Positions 54,294 to 62,125 of a stretch of 64,000 nucleotides of DNA are shown piece by piece. Each line of letters opens with the position of its first letter. Position 1 is the first letter of the stretch. This stretch comes from Comamonas composti DSM 21721. GTDB taxonomy: Bacteria > Pseudomonadota > Gammaproteobacteria > Burkholderiales > Burkholderiaceae_C. A program made the position numbers and the translations under genes. The stretch covers positions 25,044 through 89,043 of the forward strand of contig NZ_AUCQ01000023.1 of assembly GCF_000429845.1 (NCBI RefSeq), given 5' to 3'. Under the pieces are notes generated by a model, which did no database searches, was not told the DNA's origin, and saw only the letters and a program-made list of their open reading frames with translations.

Positions 54294-55058
54294 TCAGTTG
54301 CCGTAGGGGTCGAAGTCGAAGTACTTCTTGGCAATGCTGCTATAGCTGCCATCGCTGCGTATGGTCTTGATGGCTGCATCGATCTGCCCCTTCAAGTCCT
54401 TCTGCCCCTTGCGCATGCCTATGCCTATGCCGTCGCCGTAGTACTTGGTGTCGTAAAGGTCCGGGCCCACGTAGCCGTAGTCCTTGCCCTCGGGCTTGCG
54501 CAGAAAGCCGCCATGCACCTCAACCTTGTCGGCCACGGTGCCGTCCAGCCGCCCCGACTTGATGTCCAGATAAACCTGATCCTGGGCCTCATAGGGCACG
54601 ATGTTCGCGCCTGCGGGCTTGAGCTCGCCCAGAGCCCATTTCTCCTGCGTGCTCCCCTTGAGCACACCGATATTCTTGTCTTTGAGCGAAGCCGGTCCCG
54701 TGTAAGGGGTGCTTTTCTTGACGACCAAGATGCTGGGCGTCTTGTAATAGCGGTCGGAGAAATCGATGACGCGCTTGCGCTCCTCGGTAATCGATAGCGA
54801 GCTAACAATGACGTCGTATTTACGCGCCTGAAGGCCTGGAATCATGCTGTCCCAGACCTGCTCCACAAAAACGCATTTGCGCTTGAGCTGGGCGCAGACT
54901 GCATTGGCGATATCCACGTCGAAACCGGCGGGCTGGCCGTCCGGAGTCTTGTAGGTGAAAGGCTCGTAGGTCGGGTCTATGGCGACCCTCAGATCCGCGG
55001 CCTGCGCCACCGAGGCACAGACTCCAAGCAATGCAAGACTCCAGAACTTTCTCACCAT
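54294..55058 (-). CDS. Periplasmic basic amino-acid-binding protein (ArgT/HisJ-like)
   Basis: A 254-residue substrate-binding protein with a signal peptide ending about ASVAQA. Family blocks include DPTYEPFTYKTPDGQPAGFDVDIANAVCAQL, WDSMIPGLQARKYDVIVSSLSITEERKRVIDFSDRYY and YGDGIGIGMRKG, with ligand residues of the lysine/arginine/ornithine group. The start at 55058 (MVRKFW) gives the signal peptide; upstream codons in frame do not. It is the first gene of the importer operon. Confidence 0.93.
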   Translation of the reverse strand: MVRKFWSLALLGVCASVAQAADLRVAIDPTYEPFTYKTPDGQPAGFDVDIANAVCAQLKRKCVFVEQVWDSMIPGLQARKYDVIVSSLSITEERKRVIDFSDRYYKTPSILVVKKSTPYTGPASLKDKNIGVLKGSTQEKWALGELKPAGANIVPYEAQDQVYLDIKSGRLDGTVADKVEVHGGFLRKPEGKDYGYVGPDLYDTKYYGDGIGIGMRKGQKDLKGQIDAAIKTIRSDGSYSSIAKKYFDFDPYGN

Positions 55059-55555
55059 GCCAGTTCTCCTTGTGTGTGCTTTGACACCTTCCGACGCTTG
55101 CACGATGCATGCCAGAATGCGGCTCATTCTAGGGGCTTGAACTGGATACGAACTGGGTTTTGTACGGCTACTCCTACAAGCCCACATGTGCTTGAAGCTG
55201 CCCTCGCTCTTCGCTGCACATAGACCTTTTCAGGGGAGAAACCACGCCTCCGCGAAAATCTCGAAGTGCCTCGCACATCTTCTTGAGGTAACGATTTCAG
55301 ACAATAAAACAGGCAGTGTGCATTGCGCCGGGACTCACACCAAGGCGCAGCCGATTTGCGCAAGCAACGCCCTTCGGCTTCTTGCCTGCGACTTTCTGCC
55401 GATAGGGCTCAGCATGCGCCGCCCTGCTTCTTTTCAAAAGTGGCCATCACCTCTCCGCGCCCAGGTGTGATCCACCTGGTGCGGTATGTAATGGCGTGGA
55501 TGATGGGGTTGTGTTTTTCGGCGGGCATCCGCACCGCCACGCACACCCTCCAGGC
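55059..55555. other. Intergenic region upstream of the amino-acid importer
   Basis: About 500 bases with several short open frames but no family match, no good ribosome site and no RNA gene. It must hold the promoter of the importer operon at its left end. It ends where the left direct repeat of the tRNA-Leu island begins. Confidence 0.5.
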
Positions 55556-55665
55556 ACAAGAAACAGGCAAGAAAAAAGGCCATCTTCATAGAGAAAATGG
55601 CCTTTTTTGCTCAAGATGCGCGACTCAGTGTGAGCCGGCATTTTTCTTCTGTGGTGCGCGGGGGG
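55556..55665. repeat. Left 110-bp direct repeat of the tRNA-Leu island (att-like)
   Basis: This block matches 58611-58720 with two mismatches over 110 bases. It contains a terminator hairpin and, at its right end, tggtgcgcgggggg, which is the 3' end of tRNA-Leu(TAG). The rest of the tRNA is absent, so this is a partial copy left by integration or duplication. Confidence 0.9.
55572..55608. terminator. Bidirectional terminator hairpin (left copy)
   Basis: aaaaaaggccat and atggcctttttt pair perfectly around a 13-base loop. The same hairpin recurs at 58627-58663, where it terminates tRNA-Leu. Confidence 0.85.
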
Positions 55666-55739
55666 CGCACCAAATAAACATAAATATCAATCACTTACAA
55701 AAACATGAGTGATATATGAGTTATTGAACTGCGCACTAG

Positions 55740-55965
55740 TGTCCTGAGTTAGAAATTCATTGAATTTATTGTCTGTCGATTGATCAATCGTGTAATGTGG
55801 CAACACGACGAGGTGATCATGAGAGGCAGACCCAAAGCGCAACTCGTGCTGAGCAACGCAGAGCGCGAGCAACTCACGGCATTGACCCTGCGGCGCAAGA
55901 CCGCGCAGGCGCAGGCACTGCGTGCGCGCATCGTGCTGGGCTGTGCCGCTGTGCTTGCGCCTTGA
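55740..55965 (+). pseudogene. IS630-family transposase remnant
   Basis: An end-like sequence, agtgtcctgagttagaaatt, at about 55738 is followed by a short frame starting at 55780 or at the inner ATG near 55819. Its product (MRGRPKAQLVLSNAEREQLTALTL, then RARIVLGCA) matches the N-terminus of IS630-type transposases. The frame stops after about 48 matching residues and the catalytic part is missing. It is a truncated, inactive copy. Confidence 0.75.
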
Positions 55966-56014
55966 TTTGATGGTCATAGATTTCTCCAGATTCGGCCTGC
56001 TGTCAGGCCATTTT

Positions 56015-56086
56015 TACGGGAAGAAATTTCGCTTAGCCAACTGTTCAAAAAACCGGGGCCACTTTTCCATGCAAAGCGGATAACGA
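56015..56086 (+). mobile_element. Orphan IS3-like right end
   Basis: The sequence tttcgcttagccaactg...ttcaaaaaaccggggccactt resembles the region at 57266-57330, which follows an IS3-type transposase C-terminus. It seems to be the leftover right end of a related insertion sequence. Family assignment is tentative. Confidence 0.45.
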
Positions 56087-56307
56087 TTTTTATCTATTTT
56101 TTCATCCAAAATACGACACCTATCCAAGTATCAATAAGATAAATTAAGATAATTGAATATTTGCATAAATATATTTCACGCTTCGAAGAATTTTATTATA
56201 AACACGGAGAATTTAAATTATTTTATAAAGAGAGCTAATTCCACCTCGCTAAACGAAGTGTGGATATATGCATCACATTCCGATTGTGAAATGATTTTTA
56301 AAGAGAT

Positions 56308-56841
56308 ATGAAGTATAGAAAAAGATATTTAATTATTTTTGCTTTCGTGATTTGGATGATTGCCGCCATTTGTGCTATGTATTTACCTCTAAACATGGCG
56401 CATCAAATTAATGAATACAATCCAATTCCTTTTGTTTGGAAGAAAATTAGCGGATGGCGTGGATTTGTAAAATCTGATTTCGAAGAAATATCGTCCATTT
56501 ATTATTCTATAATATGGTTTGATTTTCCAATATTTTTCATATTAATTTGGAGTTGGTTGAAAAGAAATTTGGCTATTGAAGCTGGTGGATTGCTTGCAAA
56601 GAAAAAATTAAATATTTTGGATAAGATAATTATCATTTTTTATATACCTTTATTTTCATTGATTATTTATGGGGTAATTATAGGAAATGAAGGGCAAGGC
56701 TTGAGATATTTTGATTTAGGAAAATCGAAATTTGACTTGGCATTTTTTGGGATAATAGCTCCTTTGGCTGCAGCAATTGGCTCTGCATTTATATTTTTTG
56801 GTATTTTTAGAATATTCAACCTAGAAGATAAACATGAGTAA
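56308..56841 (+). CDS. AT-rich gene for a four-helix membrane protein, unknown function
   Basis: A 177-residue protein with four clear hydrophobic segments (about residues 8-28, 65-85, 105-125 and 148-168). The codon use and the flanking 700 bases are strongly AT rich, unlike every neighbour. No family recognised. It lies between IS remnants inside the tRNA-Leu island and looks acquired from a low-GC donor. The ATG at 56308 follows an agagat ribosome site. It carries no recognisable attC, so it may not be a cassette. Confidence 0.65.
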   Translation: MKYRKRYLIIFAFVIWMIAAICAMYLPLNMAHQINEYNPIPFVWKKISGWRGFVKSDFEEISSIYYSIIWFDFPIFFILIWSWLKRNLAIEAGGLLAKKKLNILDKIIIIFYIPLFSLIIYGVIIGNEGQGLRYFDLGKSKFDLAFFGIIAPLAAAIGSAFIFFGIFRIFNLEDKHE

Positions 56842-57040
56842 TTCCAGTCCATCTTCAAATTATATTATTTCCGCTATTTCAGACCTATGGGCCTAAATTA
56901 GCTCTAATGTATCTCTTGCATCTATTTACTTGAATGAATCTTCTGCCATATTAGATCGGGCAATTCAAGAGAAAAATGCTGTACGAACGGGATGGCGGCC
57001 TCAAATCTGAAGTGCAACACCCTTCAGAATTGAGGCCACT

Positions 57041-57256
57041 TTGATAGCCAGAACATGCGAACAGCTCACCGAAGCAGAGCGCCACGCAATAGCTCTGGGC
57101 CTGCAGCAAAAGCAAAGCATCCGAGCCATCGCCAGAGCACTGGAGCGCAGTCCAAGCACCATCAGCCCGCAGCGCCCCCATCAAGCACACAACCGAGCTA
57201 CCCCTGATGAGGCGTACTTTGCAGCTTTGCCGTTTGCACAAATGCAGGCGGCATAA
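57041..57256 (+). pseudogene. Chimeric transposase remnant: IS30-like start, IS3-like end
   Basis: The first half (EQLTEAERHAIALGLQQKQSIRAIARALERSPSTIS) is the helix-turn-helix of an IS30-family transposase. The second half (RPHQAHNRATPDEAYFAAL) is typical of the C-terminus of IS3-family transposases. The middle of both, including the DDE residues, is missing. A hairpin of the IS30 end type (ggcctcaaatctgaag and its partner) lies just upstream at about 56998-57042. It marks the fusion of two decayed insertion sequences. Confidence 0.7.
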
Positions 57257-57265
57257 CCCCGAGGA

Positions 57266-57330
57266 TCTCGCTTAGCAACTGGGTTGAGTTGTTCAAAGGA
57301 GTGGGACCACTTCTCTATGAAGTTTTTTGA
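57266..57330 (+). mobile_element. IS3-like right end following the chimeric remnant
   Basis: tctcgcttagcaactgggttgagttgttcaaaggagtgggaccactt follows the IS3-type C-terminal codons, in the position of a right terminal repeat. A diverged copy is at 56015-56086. Confidence 0.45.
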
Positions 57331-57476
57331 AAACCGCACGAAACCGCTCAAAAAAAGGCCCTAACCCACACGTGGAACTTCTATTTTTCCGTCCACATGA
57401 GCTATAGGCACAGCGATTTGGAGGCGATAGGCTGCTCTCGGCCATGAACAGCCGGTGACATTTAGGCAAAGCGGAC

Positions 57477-57572
57477 GCTCAACGTGGAGCTAACCGGCCG
57501 CCGGGGCGCGTAGCGCGGAGGGAACCTGAAAGCGTAGCTTGCAGGCGGTCCGTGTTGAGCGCAGGGTTAGAT
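57477..57572 (-). repeat. attC-like recombination site 2 (after cassette B)
   Basis: Read on the minus strand it begins ATCTAAC (RYYYAAC) one base after the stop codon of cassette B and ends GTTGAGC (GTTRRRY). Between them are the imperfectly complementary arms GGACCGCC and GGCGGCC and a variable hairpin. Length is 96 bases. This is the pattern of an integron attC site. No integrase gene is nearby. Confidence 0.7.
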
Positions 57573-57573
57573 T

Positions 57574-58119
57574 TCACTGGCTGAGGATTGCGGCGGATGC
57601 AAGGACTTGAATTTGTGCGCTCTCTGATGGAGCAGTAGTGAGGGTGAACAACATTTTTTTCGTAGTGTTTGGAACCGACCACTCGTAGGCGATGGTTTGA
57701 GTTTGCCCATTCGCTGCGGTCTGCGCTTGTTCGTTCCTTATTTGCCTTGCCACTAGCGGAGATGGGGCGTTTGCGACCAGACCGGTGAACTGCTTCTTTG
57801 CTGCTTCGGTATTTGCCCGGCGGACATGTACTGCACAGAGATTCTTTCCACTTGGGAGAGCAAGCACAAAGGTTCCGAATTTGTCCGGAACCGGCCAAGC
57901 CTCCCCAGGGGCGCCTGCGAGAAAAATTGCAGCCTTTTCCGGAGGAAGCTTTGGCATAGGCTTAAGCTTTTCGCGAAGCCCATCAAGGCTCGACAAATTC
58001 TTCAAGCAAAGTGATGCGTAAATATTGGCGAATGAATTTGCTTGGTCTTCACCTTCACCGGCGTGGCAAACACCTGATGTCAAGGAAAGCGCAAGTAGCG
58101 TAGCGATAAGCTTGAGCAT
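57574..58119 (-). CDS. Gene-cassette protein with signal peptide, unknown function
   Basis: A 181-residue protein with a signal peptide ending about SGVCHA, so exported. The body (LREKLKPMPKLPPEKAAIFLAGAPGEAWPVPDKFGTFVLALPSGKNLCAVHVRRA, then YEWSVPNTTKKMLFTLTTA) resembles a family I recall as NMCC_0638 proteins, of unknown role and often found in mobile contexts. The gene is enclosed tightly by attC-like sites on both sides (18 bases upstream, one base downstream), exactly as a mobile gene cassette should be. Confidence 0.8.
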   Translation of the reverse strand: MLKLIATLLALSLTSGVCHAGEGEDQANSFANIYASLCLKNLSSLDGLREKLKPMPKLPPEKAAIFLAGAPGEAWPVPDKFGTFVLALPSGKNLCAVHVRRANTEAAKKQFTGLVANAPSPLVARQIRNEQAQTAANGQTQTIAYEWSVPNTTKKMLFTLTTAPSESAQIQVLASAAILSQ

Positions 58120-58136
58120 GAGAGAACCTTGTGAAA

Positions 58137-58213
58137 TCTAACGTTCGACGTAAGCGGACCCCGGAGGCTGGCGTAGCCAGCCGGAGTGGGTCCGCTTGAT
58201 AGAGGGGTTAGGG
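58137..58213 (-). repeat. attC-like recombination site 1 (between cassettes A and B)
   Basis: Read on the minus strand it begins CCCTAAC, overlapping the stop of cassette A, and ends GTTAGAT (GTTRRRY). The arms AGCGGACCC and GGGTCCGCT are perfectly complementary and enclose a hairpin GGCTGGC-TAC-GCCAGCC. Total 77 bases. It is the clearest integron attC-like site in the window. Confidence 0.82.
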
Positions 58214-58610
58214 CGCATTTTGCTCGTGCTCAGGTGAGAGCGCCCATGGTGCGTAGCGCTGAACGTGTAGCTTCTTACTGCCGATGGCCTTCTTGCACAC
58301 CTCGAGCGTGCGCGCTAGGTCCAAGTGCATGGCTAGACGCAGCTGGTCTTTGAATTGCTCCGAGAACTGACCGCTTGAGAGGCGGCCAGTGATGCACTCA
58401 AAGAGTTGTGTACGGTGAGTTCTGCCAAGCGAGCAATGCTTCAGGCGCCGACTAATCATTGCCCGTGCGCGGCCATGCCAGAGGCCCTGCGTATCTGCAA
58501 GCATGAACTGGACAGCGCGCTCGATGATGAGCGGCTCTGGCACAAGAAGCCCATCGGCGAGCTCGTGCAACTCGCGCTTCGTAAGGGTGGCGAACTCAGC
58601 GTGTGGACGG
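58208..58610 (-). pseudogene. Gene-cassette A: hypothetical protein with lost start
   Basis: The frame encodes about 134 residues (RPHAEFATLTKRELHELADGLL ... HLDLARTLEVCKKAIG ... SPEHEQNAP), similar to hypothetical proteins I recall from integron cassettes. Its stop codon lies inside attC-like site 1. At the 5' side the frame runs into the right direct repeat at 58611 exactly where a start codon would be expected, so the original ATG seems to have been removed. In-frame starts exist only inside the tRNA/terminator sequence (for example 58696) and are unlikely to be used. Confidence 0.65.
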
Positions 58611-58720
58611 ACAAGAAACAGGCAAGAAAAAAGGCCATCTTCATAGAGAAAATGGCCTTTTTTGCTCAAAATGCGCGACTCAGTGTGAGCCGGCATTTTT
58701 CTTCCGTGGTGCGCGGGGGG
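58611..58720. repeat. Right 110-bp direct repeat of the tRNA-Leu island
   Basis: This is the partner of 55556-55665 (two mismatches). It includes the native terminator of tRNA-Leu(TAG) and 14 bases of the tRNA 3' end. The intact tRNA lies on this side. Confidence 0.9.
58627..58663 (-). terminator. Terminator of tRNA-Leu(TAG) (right copy)
   Basis: aaaaaaggccat and atggcctttttt form a perfect stem followed by a T run on either strand. It lies about 45 bases after the tRNA 3' end. Confidence 0.85.
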
Positions 58721-58793
58721 GGACTCGAACCCCCACACCATTGCTGGCGTCAGGACCTAAACCTGGTGCGTCTACCAATTTCGCCACCCGCGC
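58707..58793 (-). tRNA. tRNA-Leu (anticodon TAG)
   Basis: An 87-base class II tRNA. On the minus strand the acceptor stem gcgcggg pairs with cccgcgc, the D arm contains aaattggtaga, the anticodon loop has tag within gtttaggt, the T loop is ttcgagt, and CCA is encoded. It is the apparent insertion point of the adjacent island. Confidence 0.95.
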
Positions 58794-58888
58794 TGGTTCT
58801 TGGGGGTCGAGGCTGGCCTCGACCCTGGTCAGGGCGCTGATTCTAGCCGCAATTGCGCGGCCCGAATCCAAACACCGGCTCCTGCCCT

Positions 58889-61800
58889 TCAATCCCCTGC
58901 GGATTGGGGTTCGCGGCGCACGCGAAACACGGCTGCGTACATCGCCGGCAGGGCCAGCAGCGTGAGCACCGTGGCCACGATCAGCCCGCCCATGATAGCC
59001 ACGGCCATGGGGCCCCAGAACACGCTGCGCGACAGCGGCACCATGGCCAGCACTGCGGCTGCGGCCGTGAGCACGATGGGGCGCAGGCGGCGCACGGCGG
59101 CCTCGATGATGGAGTCCCAGGCCGGCAGGCCGCGCGCGCGGTCGGACTCGATCTGGTCGATCAGGATCACCGAGTTGCGCTGGATCATGCCCATCAAGGC
59201 CACCACGCCCAGCAGCGCGACGAAGCCGAAGGGCCTGTCCAGCAGCAGCAGGGCTGCTGCCACGCCGGGGATGCCCAAGGGGCCGGTGATGAAGACCAGC
59301 AGCGAGCGGCTCACGCTGCGCAGTTGCAGCATGAGCAGGGTGAAGCTGATGAACAGCATGATGGGCACGCCCGCGACGATGGCCCCCGAGCCCTTGGAGC
59401 TTTCCTCCACGGCGCCCGCGACCTCGATGCGGTAGGCCGCATCGCCTGCGGCATGCCAGCCGGACTCCAGCGCACGCAAGCCCGGCAGCAAGGCCTGGGT
59501 CAGCGTGGCGCCCTGCAGGCCTTCGCGCACATCGCCCTGCACGGTGATGGCGAACTCGCGCTTGTCGCGCCACATCACGCCCGGCTCCCAGGCCATGACG
59601 GGCTTGGCGATCTGGGTCAGCGGAATCGAGCGGCCCGAGGCCGTGGGCAGGTAGGCGTTGGCCAGATCGGTGATGGCGTCGCGCTCGGACAGCGGCGGGC
59701 GCAGCACGATGTCCATGAGCTTGTCGCCCTCGCGGTACTGGCCCACGGTGGCGCCGCTGAGCATGGTGCGCGCGGCCTGGGCGATAGCCTGGCTGCTCAC
59801 GCCCAGGGCGCGGGCCTTGTCCTGGTCCACCTCCAGGCGCACGGTCTTCACGGATTCGTTCCAGTTGTCGTTCACGCCGCGCATGTCGGCATGGGCCATC
59901 ATGGCCTGCTTGACCTCATCTGCATGCACGCGCAGGCGCTGGGGATCGGGGCCAGAGACACGGAACTGCACGGGATAGGGCACGGGCGGCCCGTTGGGCA
60001 AAAGCTTGACGCGCGCACGCGCCTCGGGAAACTCCTGGGCCAGCAGCGCCGGCAGGCTTTTGCGCAGGCGCTCACGCGCCGCCAGGTCCTGGGCCACGAT
60101 GATGAACTGCGAGACGTTGCTCTGCGGAAAGATCTGATCCAGCGGCAGGTAAAAGCGCGGCACGCCCGACCCCAGCCATTCGCTGACCGTGCTCACGCCC
60201 TCGATTTGCTGCAGGCGCTGCTCCACGCGGATGCTCACGGCCTCGTTGGCCGACAGGGCCGTGCCTTCGGGGAACCACAGATCGACCAGCACTTCGGTGC
60301 GGCTCGAATCCGGGAAGAACTGCTGCTGCACGCGCGCCATGCCCGCCAGGCCCAGCACGAAGACCGCCACCGTGATCGCAATCGTGATCCAGCGGTGCGT
60401 GACGCACCAGTTCACGGCCTGCCGGAAGCGGTTGTAGAACGGGCTGTCAAAGACTTCGTTGTCGGCCGAGGAGACGCTCAGCCCGCTTTCCTCCAGCGGC
60501 ACTTCGCCCGAGGCCACCTCGGGCGGCAGCTGGGCTGCGTGCGGCGGGCGCTTGAGCAGCAGCAGGCCCAGATAGGGCACGAAGTACACCGAGACCACCC
60601 AGCTGATGACCAGGGCGATGACCGTGACCGCGAAGATCGCGAACGTGTATTCGCCCGTCATGGACTGGGCCATGCCGATCGGCAGAAAGCCCGCCGCCGT
60701 GATCAGCGTGCCCGTGAGCATGGGCTTGGCCGTGATCTCATAGGCAAAGGTCGCGGCGCGGTATTTCTCGTAGCCCTCCTCCATTTTGCGCACCATCATC
60801 TCCACGGCGATGATGGCGTCGTCCACGAGCAGGCCCAGAGCAATGATCAGCGAGCCCAGGGAGACCTTGTGCAAGCCTATGTTCCAGTACCACATGGCCA
60901 GAAAGGTCGCGGCCAGCACCAGCGGAATGGTGATGGCCACGACCAGCCCCGGGCGCGGGTCTATGTACCAGCGCCGGTACCAGGGCCCTGACGGAGTGCC
61001 ATGGCGCTTGTGCAGGCCCAGGCTGATGAAGCTCACGGCCAGCACCACGACCACGGCCTCGATCAGCACCTTGACGAATTCGTTCACCGAATCCGAGACC
61101 GAGCGCGGCTGGTCCTGCATGTTCGCCAGCTCCACGCCCAGCGGCAGGCCGCGCTCTATCTCTTCGGCGGCCTCGCGCAGCGCACGGCCCATGCGGATGA
61201 TGTCCCCGCCCTTGGTCATGGCCACACCCAGCGCAATCGCCTCGCGGCCCTGGTGGCGCACCTTGACATTGGCCGGATCGGCATAGCCACGGCGGATCTC
61301 GGCAATATCGCCCAGACGCAACTGCTGGCCCGAAGCCCCGCGTATGGGCATGGCGCGCAGGTCTTCGACGGCCTCGAACTGGCCGGCCACGCGCACCTGC
61401 AAATCCTCATCCGGCGTGCGCACCTGGCCTGCGCCTTCGACCGCGTTTTGCTGTCCCAGTTGGGCCAGCACCTGGTTCATGTCCAGGCCCAGCTGGGACA
61501 GGCGGCGCTGGGACAACTCGATGTAGAGCTTCTCGTCCTGCACGCCGAACAGCTCGACCTTGGCCACATCGGAGACGCGCAGCAGGCGCTGGCGCACGTC
61601 GTCGGCCATGGTCTTGAGTTCGGCATAGCTGAAGCCGTCGGCCTGCAGCGCATAGATCACGCCATAGACATCGCCGAACTCGTCGTTGAAGAACGGCCCC
61701 TGCACGCCCTGGGGCAGGGTGTAGCGCATGTCACCTATCTTCTTGCGCACCGTATACCAGAGCTGGGGCACCTCGCCGGGGCGGGAGTTGTCCTTGACCT

Positions 61801-62125
61801 GGAAGATGATCAGCGACTCGCCGGGCTTCGAATAACTGCTGATCTTGTCCGCATACGGCACCTCCTGCAGCGTGCGCTCCAGCTTGTCCGTGACCTGCTC
61901 GGCCACCTGCTGGGCCGTGGCACCCGGCCAGTAGCTGCGCACCACCATGGCGCGGAAGGTGAAGGGCGGGTCCTCATCCTGGCCCAGCTGGAAATACGAG
62001 GCAAAGCCCAGCACCAGCAGCACGGCCATGAAGTAGCGCGTCAGGGCCACATGGTCCAGGGCCCAGCGCGAAAGATTGAAATGCCCGCCGCTCGCAGCAG
62101 GTCTTGGGGGCTTGGGCGCGCTCAT
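58889..62125 (-). CDS. RND efflux permease, second system (AcrB/MdtB-like)
   Basis: A 1078-residue RND transporter. It has the N-terminal membrane segment, two periplasmic loops, LGLLVDDAIIAVEMMVRKMEEG with the relay aspartates, and a late VALMGMIQRNSVILIDQI where AcrB has its second relay segment. It lacks the FFINRP start of HAE1 pumps and resembles the group with paired adaptors that serve multidrug or solvent export. The upstream adaptor stop overlaps its start by four bases. No outer-membrane channel gene is in the operon. Confidence 0.92.
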   Translation of the reverse strand: MSAPKPPRPAASGGHFNLSRWALDHVALTRYFMAVLLVLGFASYFQLGQDEDPPFTFRAMVVRSYWPGATAQQVAEQVTDKLERTLQEVPYADKISSYSKPGESLIIFQVKDNSRPGEVPQLWYTVRKKIGDMRYTLPQGVQGPFFNDEFGDVYGVIYALQADGFSYAELKTMADDVRQRLLRVSDVAKVELFGVQDEKLYIELSQRRLSQLGLDMNQVLAQLGQQNAVEGAGQVRTPDEDLQVRVAGQFEAVEDLRAMPIRGASGQQLRLGDIAEIRRGYADPANVKVRHQGREAIALGVAMTKGGDIIRMGRALREAAEEIERGLPLGVELANMQDQPRSVSDSVNEFVKVLIEAVVVVLAVSFISLGLHKRHGTPSGPWYRRWYIDPRPGLVVAITIPLVLAATFLAMWYWNIGLHKVSLGSLIIALGLLVDDAIIAVEMMVRKMEEGYEKYRAATFAYEITAKPMLTGTLITAAGFLPIGMAQSMTGEYTFAIFAVTVIALVISWVVSVYFVPYLGLLLLKRPPHAAQLPPEVASGEVPLEESGLSVSSADNEVFDSPFYNRFRQAVNWCVTHRWITIAITVAVFVLGLAGMARVQQQFFPDSSRTEVLVDLWFPEGTALSANEAVSIRVEQRLQQIEGVSTVSEWLGSGVPRFYLPLDQIFPQSNVSQFIIVAQDLAARERLRKSLPALLAQEFPEARARVKLLPNGPPVPYPVQFRVSGPDPQRLRVHADEVKQAMMAHADMRGVNDNWNESVKTVRLEVDQDKARALGVSSQAIAQAARTMLSGATVGQYREGDKLMDIVLRPPLSERDAITDLANAYLPTASGRSIPLTQIAKPVMAWEPGVMWRDKREFAITVQGDVREGLQGATLTQALLPGLRALESGWHAAGDAAYRIEVAGAVEESSKGSGAIVAGVPIMLFISFTLLMLQLRSVSRSLLVFITGPLGIPGVAAALLLLDRPFGFVALLGVVALMGMIQRNSVILIDQIESDRARGLPAWDSIIEAAVRRLRPIVLTAAAAVLAMVPLSRSVFWGPMAVAIMGGLIVATVLTLLALPAMYAAVFRVRREPQSAGD

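Noticed and set aside
55124..55363. 79-codon minus-strand frame upstream of the amino-acid importer
   Set aside because: Low-complexity arginine/serine-rich product, no ribosome site and no homologue that I recognise.
55651..55675. Second tRNA-Leu gene at the left direct repeat
   Set aside because: Only the last 14 bases of the tRNA are present; no anticodon or D arm follows.
58853..60991. 712-codon open frame opposite the second RND permease
   Set aside because: Composition is histidine/glutamine/arginine rich, as expected for the antisense of a GC-rich membrane protein; no family match.
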